From positions 557,422,063 to 557,486,062 of the forward strand of contig NC_057802.1 in NCBI RefSeq assembly GCF_018294505.1: DNA of 64,000 nucleotides. The letters are read 5' to 3'. This document shows, piece after piece, positions 45,762 through 56,648 of this stretch. Below the pieces are notes generated by a model, which made no database searches, had not been told where the DNA came from, and saw only the letters and a list, made by a program, of their open reading frames with translations. This DNA comes from Triticum aestivum (Eukaryota > Streptophyta > Magnoliopsida > Poales > Poaceae). The stretch's first letter is position 1; each line of letters begins with the position of its first letter. Position numbers and translations under genes: made by a program.

Positions 45762-48668
45762 GCTATCATGTTCAGTAAATTCAGTTAACAGTGTCTGAAA
45801 CTACTGTCGTTTTCTTCAGTGTTCGTTGTCAATCTCGCCAGTAGCCGCGGTGGCGCCTTGCTCCCCGTCCCCTCCTTCTTGTCCCTGCGCCGCATGAACG
45901 CCTGGAAGGTTGCGGGCGTCGGCGACGAGCAGGAGGAGGTGCGCCGCCCCGTGAGCGACGGCAGCGGCGGCTTTACGGCCGCCAGAGAGGGGCGCAGCAT
46001 AGATGGCGCCGTCCAGCGCCGCCCAAGCCACCGGAGGCTGCCGTGTGGCCACCCACTCGCCCGTGCGCGCTGACACCCTCGTCGTGAACTGCTAGGCGTG
46101 GAGCGCGCTCTCTGCCGTCGCCGTGCCCGTACGGTCGCCCAGTCGAAGACTGGCGCTATTACGCCAAGCCCGACCAAGATTAGCAGTGGAACGGGACCAG
46201 TAACTCTCACTGATGGTGCCTAGCCTCCTAAACCCACTGCCCAACCATTGCCTCGCCGTAATCGCTCGCCGGAGATTTCCCGTTCACGGCCACCCCCTCG
46301 GATCGCCTATAAATAGAGGCCCCGAACTCAAACTCGAACCCACACCACATCTACACACCTCCAACACCACGCCTAGCCTCTGGAAGAGCCCCGAGGGAGC
46401 CTTCTTCCCCAACTCCGGCCGCCGCGACCCACCACGGGATCTAGCTCGATTCGCTCCAGTGCGTGCACCTCTACCTCCCAGCTCTTGCCAGTAGCTTCCT
46501 TATGCATCCACTCTCCTGACCCGCGCTTCAATTCGGAGTTTGCAGCACCCACCGGAGTTCTCCACCATCGCCCGAGCCGCCGTCCGCCGGAGAAAGTGTC
46601 GCCGTCGACGTGGTGCTCTCCGTCGGTCAAGTCCACCACCCAGCGACGCGGAAGGACGCACTGAACCTCTTGGTACACTCCGATCTCCCTGCCTCGCCGT
46701 GGTTCAACACGGGCGACCACCGCAGCCTTCGGGCGCCGGCGAGGTTTTTAAACCTGACATATGGGACCCCCCCGTCAGCCTCTCTTCTGTTTCTCTCTCG
46801 AACCGTTTTCTGTTGGCGCCTTCGGGCAAATACGTTTTCTCTTTGGGCTGGCGCCTTTTACTCCGAACCGTTTTCTGTTTTCTCAGTTAAGTCCCTGGAT
46901 CTTTTCTGTTTCATCACAGATTTGTCCCTGGACTAAAACCCTTATAACTTTTTAATAAAAGATGATTTTTGAGTGATTCTTTTTCTGTCAGTCTTGTATT
47001 TTTGTCTAGTTTGTTATAGTATTTATTTGGAAAAATTTTGGAACAAATTTTATGCACGCGTTGATTTTCACGTTAGTGTACGTTTTCGCTATACCGTAGG
47101 TTCCGGAAGAGGTGACGGAGCCGCGAACTTCGCCGAGCTAGACTCCAACTTCTCCGAACCAGGCAAGCATGTTTGAACCTCTGATATGATAGGTGTTTTG
47201 CATGTTTGCTTGAATGGTTTGTGCATGGCATATGAGCATCGGTGAGTATCTTGTTGCATGTGAGGCAACTATCCGTGTGTTCCGAAGTTACCGTGATCTC
47301 TGAGGAGAGATGGCCTAGTCATGTGGTGACATGAAAGGCAGTAAGGTGGTATTGTTGTAGCATGCCAGCCTTACGACATCCGTTAAACTCCGACGTTAAC
47401 GTGGACTGAGTCACGTTATCGTTCCTCCCCTTTCCGTGCCGCCACATGTTTTCTGCAAAGAGTACGGTTTAGTAAGTTGATAACCTCTTTCCATGTACAC
47501 ACCAAATGGAGGGGCCGGGATGAGGGTTCCATGGCCCTGGATTAAAGCCAGTCATCCGGTCAGGGGGCATGGGTGTTTCCTGTTGGGACCGAGAGGGGGG
47601 CACCCCTTAGAGCGCGCGTATATAAATTTGATCCCATGCTACGCGAGGTTGTAGCCTCCCCGTCTCAAAGTTTTTCTTGAACATTGCCGAGGGTGATTCC
47701 TGGCTTCGGAATGTTGAATGGGTGTGTACTGGTTAGATGTGTTTCTTCCAAAACACCGTAAACGGAACTTGTCCCCGTGACTACTGAAATCCGTTGGCTG
47801 TGGTTAAAGTACAAACTCTGCAGAGTCAAATCCTTCCGAGTCATCGTATCCATGGTCAAGGACCGTGACCAGCGTATCCATATCTATGTCACATCCTCGT
47901 GGTATTTTTCCCCGGCGAACAAGCTTGAGTGGTAAATTGGTTGAATATTATTCCGTGGATGGACAAACTCTGTTGTTTATTTCATACCTGATTATGCCCT
48001 TGAAATGATTTAAATTCTTGAGCTACTGAGATATCAAGTTATGAAATATAAGCCCTTTATGTGATGTCGCTTAGACGTCCGACTGTGGCACTCTTGTTTT
48101 TTTCTTTTGATATAAGCCCTTTATGTGATGTCGCTCAGACGTCCGACTGTGGCACTCTTGTTATTTACTTCCGATATAAGCCCTTTATGTGATGTCTGTT
48201 AGACGTCCGACTGTGGCACTCTTGTTATTTACTTTGGATATAAGCCCTTTATGTGATGTCGCTTAGACGTCCGACTGTGGCACTCTTGTTATTTTCTTTT
48301 GATATAAGCCCTTTATGTGATGTCGCTCAGACGTCCGACTGTGGCATGCAATGTTATTTACATTCTATTATAAGCCCTTTATGTGGCGTCGCCTTGACGC
48401 CCGACTGCGGCATTGTTATTTCTTTTGTTTCCTCTCGAGGAGTCATTCACACACTCGTTTGGCCCTCAGTATTATTTTGGGATTTCGGGAGGACTACCGC
48501 CCGACTTCTCTTTTATTTCCCATGCATTACTATCTCTATGTCTGAGTGCGCTTGTTAATCTGTTCATATGCATCATGTTTACATTTGTTATATCCTATGT
48601 CTGAACTGTCTTGCGAGTACTTTCATAGTACTCACCTGGCTTGTTGATTTGGCCAGATATTGACGAAG
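45762..48668 (+). repeat. Tandem unit 2 (2,907 bp)
   Basis: Nearly identical to units 1 and 3; TATAAATA at 46308-46315. Groups with unit 3 at most diagnostic sites (CGCTCCAGTGCG, GGAAAAATTTTGG). Confidence 0.92.
48046..48420. repeat. 64-bp minisatellite in unit 2
   Basis: Same six-monomer array as unit 1, with a few substitutions (ATGTCTGTTAGACG in the third monomer). Confidence 0.88.
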
Positions 48669-50956
48669 GCTATCATGTTCAGTAAATTCAGTTAACAGTG
48701 TCTGAAACTACTGTCGTTTTCTTCAGTGTTCGTTGTCAATCTCGCCAGTAGCCGCGGTGGCGCCTTGCTCCCCGTCCCCTCCTTCTTGTCCCTGCGCCGC
48801 ATGAACGCCTGGAAGGTTGCGGGCGTCGGCGACGAGCAGGAGGAGGTGCGCCGCCCCGTGAGCGACGGCAGCGGCGGCTTTACGGCCGCCAGAGAGGGGC
48901 GCAACATAGATGGCGCCATCCAGCGCCGCCCAAGCCACCGGAGGCTGCCGCGTGGCCACCCACTCGCCCGTGCGCGCTGACACCCTCGTCGTGAACTGCT
49001 AGGCGTGGAGCACGCTCTCTGCCGCCGCCGTGCCCGTACGGTCGCCCCGTCGAAGACCGGCGCTATTACGCCAAGCCCGACCAAGATTAGCAGTGGAACG
49101 GGACCAGTAACTCTCACTGATGGTGCCTAGCCTCCTAAACCCACTGCCCAACCATTGCCTCGCCGTAATCGCTCGCCGGAGATTTCCCGTTCACGGCCAC
49201 CCCCTCGGATCGCCTATAAATAGAGGCCCCGAACTCAAACTCGAACCCACACCACATCTACACACCTCCAACACCACGCCTAGCCTCTGGAAGAGCCCCG
49301 AGGGAGCCTTCTTCCCCAACTCCGGCCGCCGCGACCCACCACGGGATCTAGCTCGATTCGCTCCAGTGCGTGCACCTCTACCTCCCAGCTCTTGCCAGTA
49401 GCTTCCTTATGCATCCACTCTCCTGACCCGCGCTTCAATTCGGAGTTTGCAGCACCCACCGGAGTTCTCCACCATCGCCCGAGCCGCCGTCCGCCGGAGA
49501 AAGTGTCGCCGTCGACGTGGTGCTCTCCGTCGGTCAAGTCCACCACCCAGCGATGCGGAAGGACGCACTGAACCTCTTGGTACACTCCGATCTCCCTGCC
49601 TCACCGTGGTTCAACGCGGGCGACCACCGCAGCCTTCGGGCGCCGGCGAGGTTTTTAAACCTGACATATTGGACCCCCCCCCCCGTCAGCCTCTCTTCTG
49701 TTTCTCTCTCGAACCGTTTTCTGTTGGCGCCTTCGGGCAAATACGTTTTCTCTTTGGGCTGGCGCCTTTTACTCCGAACCGTTTTCTGTTTTCTCAGTTA
49801 AGTCCCTGGATCTTTTCTGTTTCATCACAGATTTGTCCCTGGACTAAAACCCTTATAACTTTTTAATAAAAGATGATTTTTGAGTGATGCTTTTTCTGTC
49901 AGTCTTGTATTTTTGTCTAGTTTGTTATAGTATTTATTTGGAAAAATTTTGGAACAAATTTTATGCACGCGGTGATTTTCACGTTAGTGTACGTTTTCGC
50001 TATACCGTAGGTTCCGGAAGAGGTGACGGAGCCGCGAACTTCGCCGAGCTAGACTCCGACTTCTCCGAACCAGGCAAGCATGTTTGAACCTCTGATATGA
50101 TAGGTGTTTTGCATGTTTGCTTGAATGGTTTGTGCATGGCATATGAGCATCGGTGAGTATCTCGTTGCATGTGAGGCAACTATCCGTGTGTTCCGAAGTT
50201 ACCGTGATCTCTGAGGAGAGATGGCCTAGTCATGTGGTCACATGAAAGGCAGTAAGGTGGTATTGTTGTAGCATGCCAGCCTTACGACATCCGTTAAACT
50301 CCGACGTTAACGTGGACTTAGTCACGTTATCGTTCCTCCCCTTTCCGTGCCGCCACATGTTTTCTGCAAAGAGTACGGTTTAGTAAGTTGATAACCTCTT
50401 GCCATGTACACACCAAATGGAGGGGCCGGGATGAGGGTTCCATGGCCCTGGATTAAAGCCAGTCATCCGGTCAGGGGGCATGGGTGTTTCCTGTTGGGAC
50501 CGAGAGGGGGGCACCCCTTAGAGCGCGCGTATATAAATTTGATCCCATGCTACGCGAGGTTGTAGCCTCCCCGTCTCAAAGTTTTTCTTGAACATTGCCG
50601 AGGGTGATTCCTGGCTTCGGAATGTTGAATGGGTGTGTACTGGTTAGATGTGTTTCTTCCAAAACACCGTAAACGGAACTTGTCCCCGTGACTACTGAAA
50701 TCCGTTGGCTGTGGTTAAAGTACAAACTCTGCAGAGTCAAATCCTTCCGAGTCATCGTATCCATGGTCAAGGACCGTGACCAGCGTATCCATATCTATGT
50801 CACATCCTCGTGGTATTTTTCCCCGGCGAACAAGCTTGAGTGGTAAATTGGTTGAATATTATTCCGTGGATGGACTAACTCTGTTGTTTATTTCATACCT
50901 GATTATGCCCTTGAAATGATTTAAATTCTTGAGCTACTGAGATATCAAGTTATGAA

Positions 50957-51330
50957 ATATAAGCCCTTTATGTGATGTCGCTTAGACGTCCGACTGTGGC
51001 ACTCTTGTTATTTTCTTTTGATATAAGCCCTTTATGTGATGTCGCTCAGACGTCCGACTATGGCACTCTTGTTATTTACTTCCGATATAAGCCCTTTATG
51101 TGATGTCGCTTAGACGTCCGACTGTGGCACTCTTGTTATTTACTTTGGATATAAGCCCTTTATGTGATGTCGCTTAGACGTCCGACTGTGGCACTCTTGT
51201 TATTTTCTTTTGATATAAGCCCTTTATGTGATGTCGCTCAGACGTCCGACTGTGGCATGCAATGTTATTTACATTCTATTATAAGCCCTTTATGTGGCGT
51301 CGCCTTGACGCCCGACTGCGGCATTGTTAT
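50957..51330. repeat. 64-bp minisatellite in unit 3
   Basis: Same six-monomer array, copy number unchanged. Confidence 0.88.
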
Positions 51331-51525
51331 TTCTTTTGTTTCCTCTCGAGGAGTCATTCAGACACTCGTTTGGCCCTCAGTATTATTTTGGGATTTCGGG
51401 AGGACTACCGCCCGACTTCTCTTTTATTTCCCATGCATTATTATCTCTATGTCTGAGTGCGCTTGTTAATCTGTTCATATGCATCATGTTTACATTTGTT
51501 ATATCCGATGTCCGAACTGTCTTGC

Positions 51526-51567
51526 GAGTACTTTCATAGTACTCACCTCGCTTGTTGATTTGGCCAG
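51526..51567 (+). other. Hairpin plus branch-point-like site plus acceptor in LTR
   Basis: Stem GAGTAC (51526-51531) and GTACTC (51539-51544), loop TTTCATA, followed by ACC (CTCAC, branch-point-like) and 23 nt later CAG at 51565-51567. Repeated in the other two units. Confidence 0.5.
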
Positions 51568-51580
51568 ATGTTGACGAAGG

Positions 51581-52015
51581 CGATCTCATGGATGAAGAGT
51601 TTGATAGTGAGTCCGACGCCTAGAGGAATCCCAGTCAGTCCCGTGCGATCCTGGATATTGATCACTTGTATCGTATACGCTTCCGCCACCCACAATAAGT
51701 CTCCTCGAGCCTCACTCCGACGCTCGAAGAGCTGTTAATTTTCAGGAGTCATATCACCCACTTCGCTGTGATATATCCACCACCGCTTTTATCGGGAGTT
51801 TGTAGTTATGCCACCCCATCCGCCTTTATGTATTATTGGCGTGCTTGTAATAAATTGTTGAGCAGTCTCCGCTCAACCTTGTATTATATTCAGTACTCCT
51901 GGTATTTCATCTGTGATCAAGATTTTGTCTACTAGTGAGAAGAATTCTTCTCTGCTGGTCCGTAAAAGGGATCGTTTTCTCAATAAATATTTTTATTGGA
52001 AAACCGGTCATGACA
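51581..52015 (+). other. 3' end of the 9.9-kb LTR-like insertion
   Basis: Single-copy downstream part with the acidic exon stop at 51621-51623, probable 3' UTR and an AATAAATA at 51982-51989, ending TCATGACA. Confidence 0.6.
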
Positions 52016-52020
52016 AACAA

Positions 52021-52325
52021 GCTATTTCTTTTGCCGTTTTTATTTTGTTTACTTTACTTTGCATCTTTATCACAAAAATACCAAAAATATTATCCTATCA
52101 TATCTATCAGATCTCACTCTCGCAAGTGACCATGGAGGGATTGACAACCCCTTATCACGTTGGTTGCGAGGATTTATTTGTTTGTGTAGATGCGAGGGAC
52201 TTGCGTGTAGCCTCCTACTGGATTGATACCTTGGTTCTCAAAAACTGAGGGAAATACTTACGGTACTTTGCTCCATCACCCTTTCCTCTTCAAGGGAAAA
52301 CCAACGCAGTGCTCAAGAGGTAGCA
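52021..52325 (+). repeat. 5' LTR of element B, right part
   Basis: Resumes GCTATTTCTTTTGCCG directly after the AACAA duplication and ends CAAGAGGTAGCA. Confidence 0.88.
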
Positions 52326-52336
52326 AGAAGGATTTC

Positions 52337-52354
52337 TGGCGCCGTTGCCGGGGA
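52337..52354 (+). other. Primer-binding site (tRNA-Asp type)
   Basis: TGGCGCCGTTGCCGGGGA, 11 nt after the LTR end, is complementary to the 3' end of plant tRNA-Asp, as in Athila-type elements. Confidence 0.88.
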
Positions 52355-52531
52355 GGTCTACGCAAAAGTCAACATACCAAGTACCCATCACAAACCCTTA
52401 TCTCCCGCATTACATTATTTGCCATTTGCCTCTCGTTTTCCTCTTCCCCACTTCACCCTTGCCGTTTTATTCGCCCTCTCTCTTCTGTTCGCCCTTTTCT
52501 TTCCTTTTTGCCCCTCGCTCTTTCTGTCATT

Positions 52532-53365
52532 ATGTCTGGAATTGGGGAAATTACTGTCGATATGGACAATAATAATATCATGGAAAATTCTGATGCCCCT
52601 GCTGAAGAACCCCCTACCTTGCATACAATTTTTTTTCGAATTGGTAGTGGTAATTTTATCGGAAAAGGTGTTATTCAAGATTTCTTTACTTGTGCCGGTG
52701 CTTTGCCTTCTATGGGCAGTTCCATTCTTCATAGAACTAGTAGTCTTGCGGCCGCTATTGCCATGCTTGTAGTTGAAATTGAAAGACAATTTATGCACAT
52801 GCATCCCTGCATACAGAGGATTTTCCTAGAATTTTCTAACATTGAGCATTCTTCTGTTAAGCGTGCCGCTACTATCTTTTTGGCTCATGAATTCAGATTT
52901 ATTATAAAAGAGGCCAAAGAAATCTTTGCGCATTATAGGGTGGACGCTGGACGTCCTCCCATAGAAACAATCTTATTTGATCAAGAGGAAATAATGCGTT
53001 TTCAATCTCTAGATTATGTTGCTTTTAATGAAAACCTTAGAAAAAAGATTCCTACCAATATTCTAGTTGATAGAATTTGTGAACTTAATGATGATTTTGC
53101 TATTCGAAATAACGAGCTAGGATATTCTCTCGTATATTGGCTCACAAAGTTCTGTCAAAAGAATGCTTATAATGATGAATTGGTTGTGCAATACGAAGGG
53201 CCGAAGGAGGAACCTATACCTCCTAAAATTGATCTTGGGGACTTTTGTCCCATTAAATTTAGCCCTTTTGATTACTTTTGCTTTCCTCAAAGGAAACTTG
53301 CTGCTGAACGTAGAGAATATGAAATGAGTTTTAATGATCTATCCTATTACTATGGCACTACCTAG
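52532..53365 (+). CDS. Intact 277-aa ORF of element B, unknown function
   Basis: The ATG at 52532 lies after the same pyrimidine-rich leader that precedes gag in element A, and the frame runs without a stop to 53365. An upstream extension of the frame into the LTR is not meaningful. The protein starts MSGIGEITVDMDNNN with an acidic N-terminus, has a hydrophobic or amphipathic stretch around residues 71-83 (SLAAAIAMLVVEI), a helical middle (FLAHEFRFIIKEAKEIFAHY about 117-135), and a Tyr-rich end (LSYYYGTT). There is no zinc knuckle, protease DTG/DSG/DLG motif or reverse transcriptase motif. After the stop the sequence rejoins the 3' internal region shared with A. It occupies the gag-pro slot of a non-autonomous element. 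I do not recognise a family; a diverged capsid or an Athila accessory (env-position) protein are possibilities. Confidence 0.7.
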   Translation: MSGIGEITVDMDNNNIMENSDAPAEEPPTLHTIFFRIGSGNFIGKGVIQDFFTCAGALPSMGSSILHRTSSLAAAIAMLVVEIERQFMHMHPCIQRIFLEFSNIEHSSVKRAATIFLAHEFRFIIKEAKEIFAHYRVDAGRPPIETILFDQEEIMRFQSLDYVAFNENLRKKIPTNILVDRICELNDDFAIRNNELGYSLVYWLTKFCQKNAYNDELVVQYEGPKEEPIPPKIDLGDFCPIKFSPFDYFCFPQRKLAAERREYEMSFNDLSYYYGTT

Positions 53366-55517
53366 ATCTATCCTTGCCTTTACGCCTAGCTAGGGGCGTT
53401 AAACGATTGCGCTTGTTGGGAGGCAACCCAATTTTATTTTTATTTTTTGCTTTTTGCTTATGTTTAGGAATAAATATTTGTTAGCCTCTGGTTAGATTTG
53501 TTTTTATGTTTTAATTAGTGTTTGTGCCAAGTCAAACCTATAGGATCTTCTTGGATGATAGTTATTTGATCTTGCAGAAAATTCCAGAAACTTTCGGTTC
53601 ACGAAAATAATTGTTAAAAATCACCAGAACATGATAAAATATTGATTCCAATTGCTTCATCTAGGTCTTCCTAGTTTGGCTGATTTTTGGGAGTTCCAGA
53701 AGTTTGCGTTAGTTACAGATTACTACAGACTGTTCTGTTTTTGACAGATTCTGTTTTTCGTGTGTTGTTTGCTTATTTTGATGAATCTATGGCTAGTAAA
53801 ATAGTTTATAAACCATAGAGAAGTTGGAATACAGTAGGTTTAACACCAATATAAATAAAGAATGAGTTCATTACAGTACCTTGAAGTGGTCTTTTGTTTT
53901 CTTTTCACTAACGGAGCTCACGAGATTTTCTGCTGAGTTTTGTGTTGTGAAGTTTTCAAGTTTTGAGTGAAAGATTTGATGGATTATGGAACAAGGATTG
54001 GCAAGAGCCTAAGCTTGGGGATGCCCATGGCACCCCCAAGATAATCTAAGGACACCAAAAAGCCAAAGCTTGGGGATGCCCCAGAAGGCATCCCCTCTTT
54101 CGTCTACTTCCATCGGTAACTTTACTTGGAGCTATATTTTTATTCACCACATGATATGTGTTTTGCTTGGAGCGTCTTGTATGATTTGAGTCTTTATTTT
54201 TTATTTTACCACAATCATCCTTGCTGTACACACCTTTTGAGAGAGACACACATGATTCGGAAATTATTAGAATACTTTATGTGCTTCACTTATATCTTTT
54301 GAGTTATATAGTTTTTGCTCTAGTACTTCACTTATATCTTTTAGAGCACGGTGGTGGATTTGTTTTATAGAAACTATTGATCTCTCATGCTTCACTTAGA
54401 TTATTTTGAGAGTCTTAAATAGCATGGTAATTTTCTTAAAAAAATCCTAATATGCTAGGTATTCAAGATTCGTAAAAACTTTCTTATGAGTGTTCTGAAT
54501 AGTAAGAGAAGTTTGATGCTTGATGATTGTTTTGAGACATGGAGGTAGTGATATTAAAGTTGTGCTAGTTGAGTAGTTGTGAATTTGAGCAATACTTGTG
54601 TTGAAGTTTGCAAGTCCCGTAGCATGCACGTATGGTAAACGTTATGTAACAAATTTGAAACATGAGGTGTTATTTGATTGTCTTACTTATGAGTGGCGGT
54701 CGGGGACGAGCGATGGTCTTCTCCTACCAATCTATCCCCCTAGGAGCATGCGCGTAGTGCTTGGTTTTTGATGACTTGTAGAGTTTTGCAATAAGTATGT
54801 GAGTTCCTTATGACTAATGTTGAGTCCATGGATTATACGCGCTCTCACCTTTGCACCATTGCTAGCCTCTTCGGTACCGTGCATTGCCCTTTCTCACAAT
54901 GAGAGTTGGTGCAAACTTTGCTGGTGCATCCACACCCCGTGATATGATACGCTCTTTCACACATAAACATCCTTATATGTTCCTCAAAACAGCCACCATA
55001 CCTACCTATTATGGCATTTCCATAGCCATTCCGAGATATATTGCCATGCAACTTTCCACCATTCAGTTTATCATGACACGTTCATCATTGTCATATTGCT
55101 TTTCATGATCATGTAGTTGACATAGTATTTGTGGCAAAGCCACCGTTTATAATTCTTTCATACATGTAACTCTTGGTTCATTGCATATCCCGGTACACCG
55201 CCGGAGGCATTCATATAGAGTCATACTTTGTTCTAGTATCGAGTTGTAATCATTGAGTTGTAAATAAATAGAAGTGTGATGATCATCTTTCTAGAGCATT
55301 GTCCCAAGTGAGGAATAAAAAAAGAGAGAGAGAAAGGCCAAAAAAAAGAGAAGGCCCAAAAAAAATGAGAGAAAAAGAGAGAAGGGACAATGTTACTATC
55401 CTTTTACCACACTTGTGCTTCAAAGTAGCACCATAATCTTCATCATAGAGAGTCTCTTGTTTTGTCACTTTCATATACTAGTGGGAATTTTTCATTATAG
55501 AACTTGGCTTGTATATT
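53366..55517 (+). other. Non-coding 3' internal region of element B
   Basis: Homologous in order to the region of element A between about 5460 and 3350 (minus sense), including GGGCGTTAAACGAT at 53396, AAGCTTGGGGATGCC, and the tract ending AACTTGGCTTGTAT. No supported ORF. It ends where the next LTR begins. Confidence 0.75.
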
Positions 55518-55948
55518 TGTAACGCCCCGAGACCGACGCTCCAGATGCCTTCCATCTTTTTCGTTATTGTTGTGTGTATTTATTTGTTTGCTGCATTCAT
55601 CATGTCATCATACGCATTGCATCCGCATGTTTTCATAAAACTTGCATTCGCTCGTCGTTGCCGTTTCTCCCTTTGCCATCATCACCTTCCCTCGGACCGC
55701 TTTGCCTTCGTTGACTGCTCCAGACCAATCGGGTTTTCGCTTTCCTCTTGACCGTGACGGCCTAACCCCCCTTTGCGTGCATGTCTGAAACTTCCCCGAA
55801 CCCAACCCGAGCGGTTGTGACTGATGGCCGGATCATCCCCAGACATCCCTCAAATATCTTTGGTTTCTCCATTGGCCCCCTAGCCTATTTATTCTTGACC
55901 GCCCGATTACGATCGGTGAGACCTTAAACCTCCTCCTCTATCTATAAG

Positions 55949-55956
55949 TATAAATA
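55949..55956 (+). promoter_or_regulatory. TATA box of the long LTR
   Basis: TATAAATA, followed about 30 bp later by a GC-rich, proline/serine-coding stretch typical of transcribed LTR leaders. Confidence 0.6.
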
Positions 55957-55982
55957 GACCTCTAACCCTAGATCCTAGGGGC

Positions 55983-56648
55983 TTGTCCCATCCACCAAAT
56001 CCCCTCAGCCGCCGCCAGTCATCCACCCACTCGCCTCCCACCTTGGGATCCTCCCAGATCCATCCCGGGCCAACCACCATCTCCCCTCGATCCAACCAGC
56101 AGCTGCTCCCCATGCCAGTGCCTACCTCCTCGTCCCCGTGCTTGCAGCCGCGCAGCAGAAGCCCTCGTGCCCGAGCCTCGCCGACCCTGCTGGCCGCACC
56201 CTCCGGTGACCCCGCCGGCGGTGGCCACGACCAGGACCCCGTCGCCCCTTCCCCTCTTCTTCTCCTCCGTCCCTCCGCCCTCTGGTTCTCTCCCTCGTCT
56301 CTCATGCCTCTCCCTCTCTGTACTAGGTACAACCATGGATGGCCGCAGCTCCCTCGCCGCCGTTTGCACCAGGCCCAGCCGGGAGACGGACGGATCCGTC
56401 GTCCCGCGTCCATCCCCACGTCCCGCTCGTCCCAGAGCTCCCCCGCGCCAAGTCGCCTGCCGCCATGCACGTCCCGACGCAGGAGCTCGCCATCGACCGC
56501 GCCCGACGTCGCCAGCCTCTGGATCCGTCGAGTACCGGCCTCTCTGGCCTCTGCGTCGCAGGATCCTTCGCGTCCCTCGAGTTCATCCAGTGCCGCCTGC
56601 ATTGAGCGGGACAACCTCGCGTTGACCACGCGCTCGATCTGGCAGTGA
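55983..56648 (+). other. GC-rich open stretch in the long LTR, coding doubtful
   Basis: Open in several frames on both strands (one of 221 codons here, one of 294 codons on the minus strand). Composition is Pro/Ser/Arg-rich in every frame, as expected from GC-rich DNA with few stops. It may be the 5' exon of an LTR-embedded transcript, but I see no domain. Confidence 0.3.

Larger units (their letters stand above)
48669..51580 (+). repeat. Tandem unit 3
   Basis: Nearly identical to unit 2, with a longer C run near 49675-49683 that makes it about 4 bp longer; TATAAATA at 49215-49222. Leaves the repeat at GAAGGC (51576-51581), continuing as GCGATCTCATGG instead of GCTATCATG. Confidence 0.92.
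49215..51623 (+). other. LTR-embedded spliced transcription unit (inferred) ending in an acidic exon
   Basis: TATAAATA at 49215-49222 heads a GC-rich leader. A frame reading VGSGRGDGAANFAELDSDF then SEP ends in CAG/GCAAGC, a good GC-type donor (intron from 50074). About 1.49 kb on, a hairpin (51526-51544) precedes TTTGGCCAG at 51567. Joining G at 50073 to AT at 51568 keeps phase and yields a short acidic tail (VDEGDLMDEEFDSESDA) closed by TAG at 51621-51623. Phase agreement across the junction supports real splicing; the 5' coding start is uncertain. In units 1 and 2 the equivalent acceptor exon runs into the next repeat unit. Function unknown. Confidence 0.45.
42102..52015 (+). mobile_element. 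9.9-kb LTR-like insertion with internal tandem triplication (probable solo LTR)
   Basis: Begins TGTGACACCC and ends CCGGTCATGACA, i.e. TG...CA termini, flanked by a perfect 5-bp TSD AACAA (42097-42101 and 52016-52020). No primer site, gag or pol is present, so it behaves as a solo LTR. Removing two of the three 2,907-bp units would leave about 4.1 kb, a plausible size for a long wheat LTR. It contains a TATA box, a probable intron and a short acidic C-terminal exon. Confidence 0.8.
40811..55517 (+). mobile_element. Athila-lineage element B (same family group as A), 5' LTR split, 3' end interrupted
   Basis: 5' LTR 40811-42101 continued at 52021-52325, tRNA-Asp primer site 52337-52354, leader, one intact ORF 52532-53365, then non-coding internal sequence up to 55517 where another LTR (TGTAACGCCC...) interrupts. 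The leader and the block after the ORF match element A closely, but gag-protease is absent. No pol genes. Its own 3' LTR would lie beyond the window. Confidence 0.85.

Noticed and set aside
43306..49801. Three sets of 84-141-codon frames repeated in the tandem units
   Set aside because: Most are overlapping frames on both strands of the same GC-rich LTR leader; only the short acidic exon joined over the intron has independent support.
45139..51330. Regular 64-bp arrays that could suggest CRISPR
   Set aside because: Whole monomers are repeated without unique spacers, inside a plant LTR; they are minisatellites.
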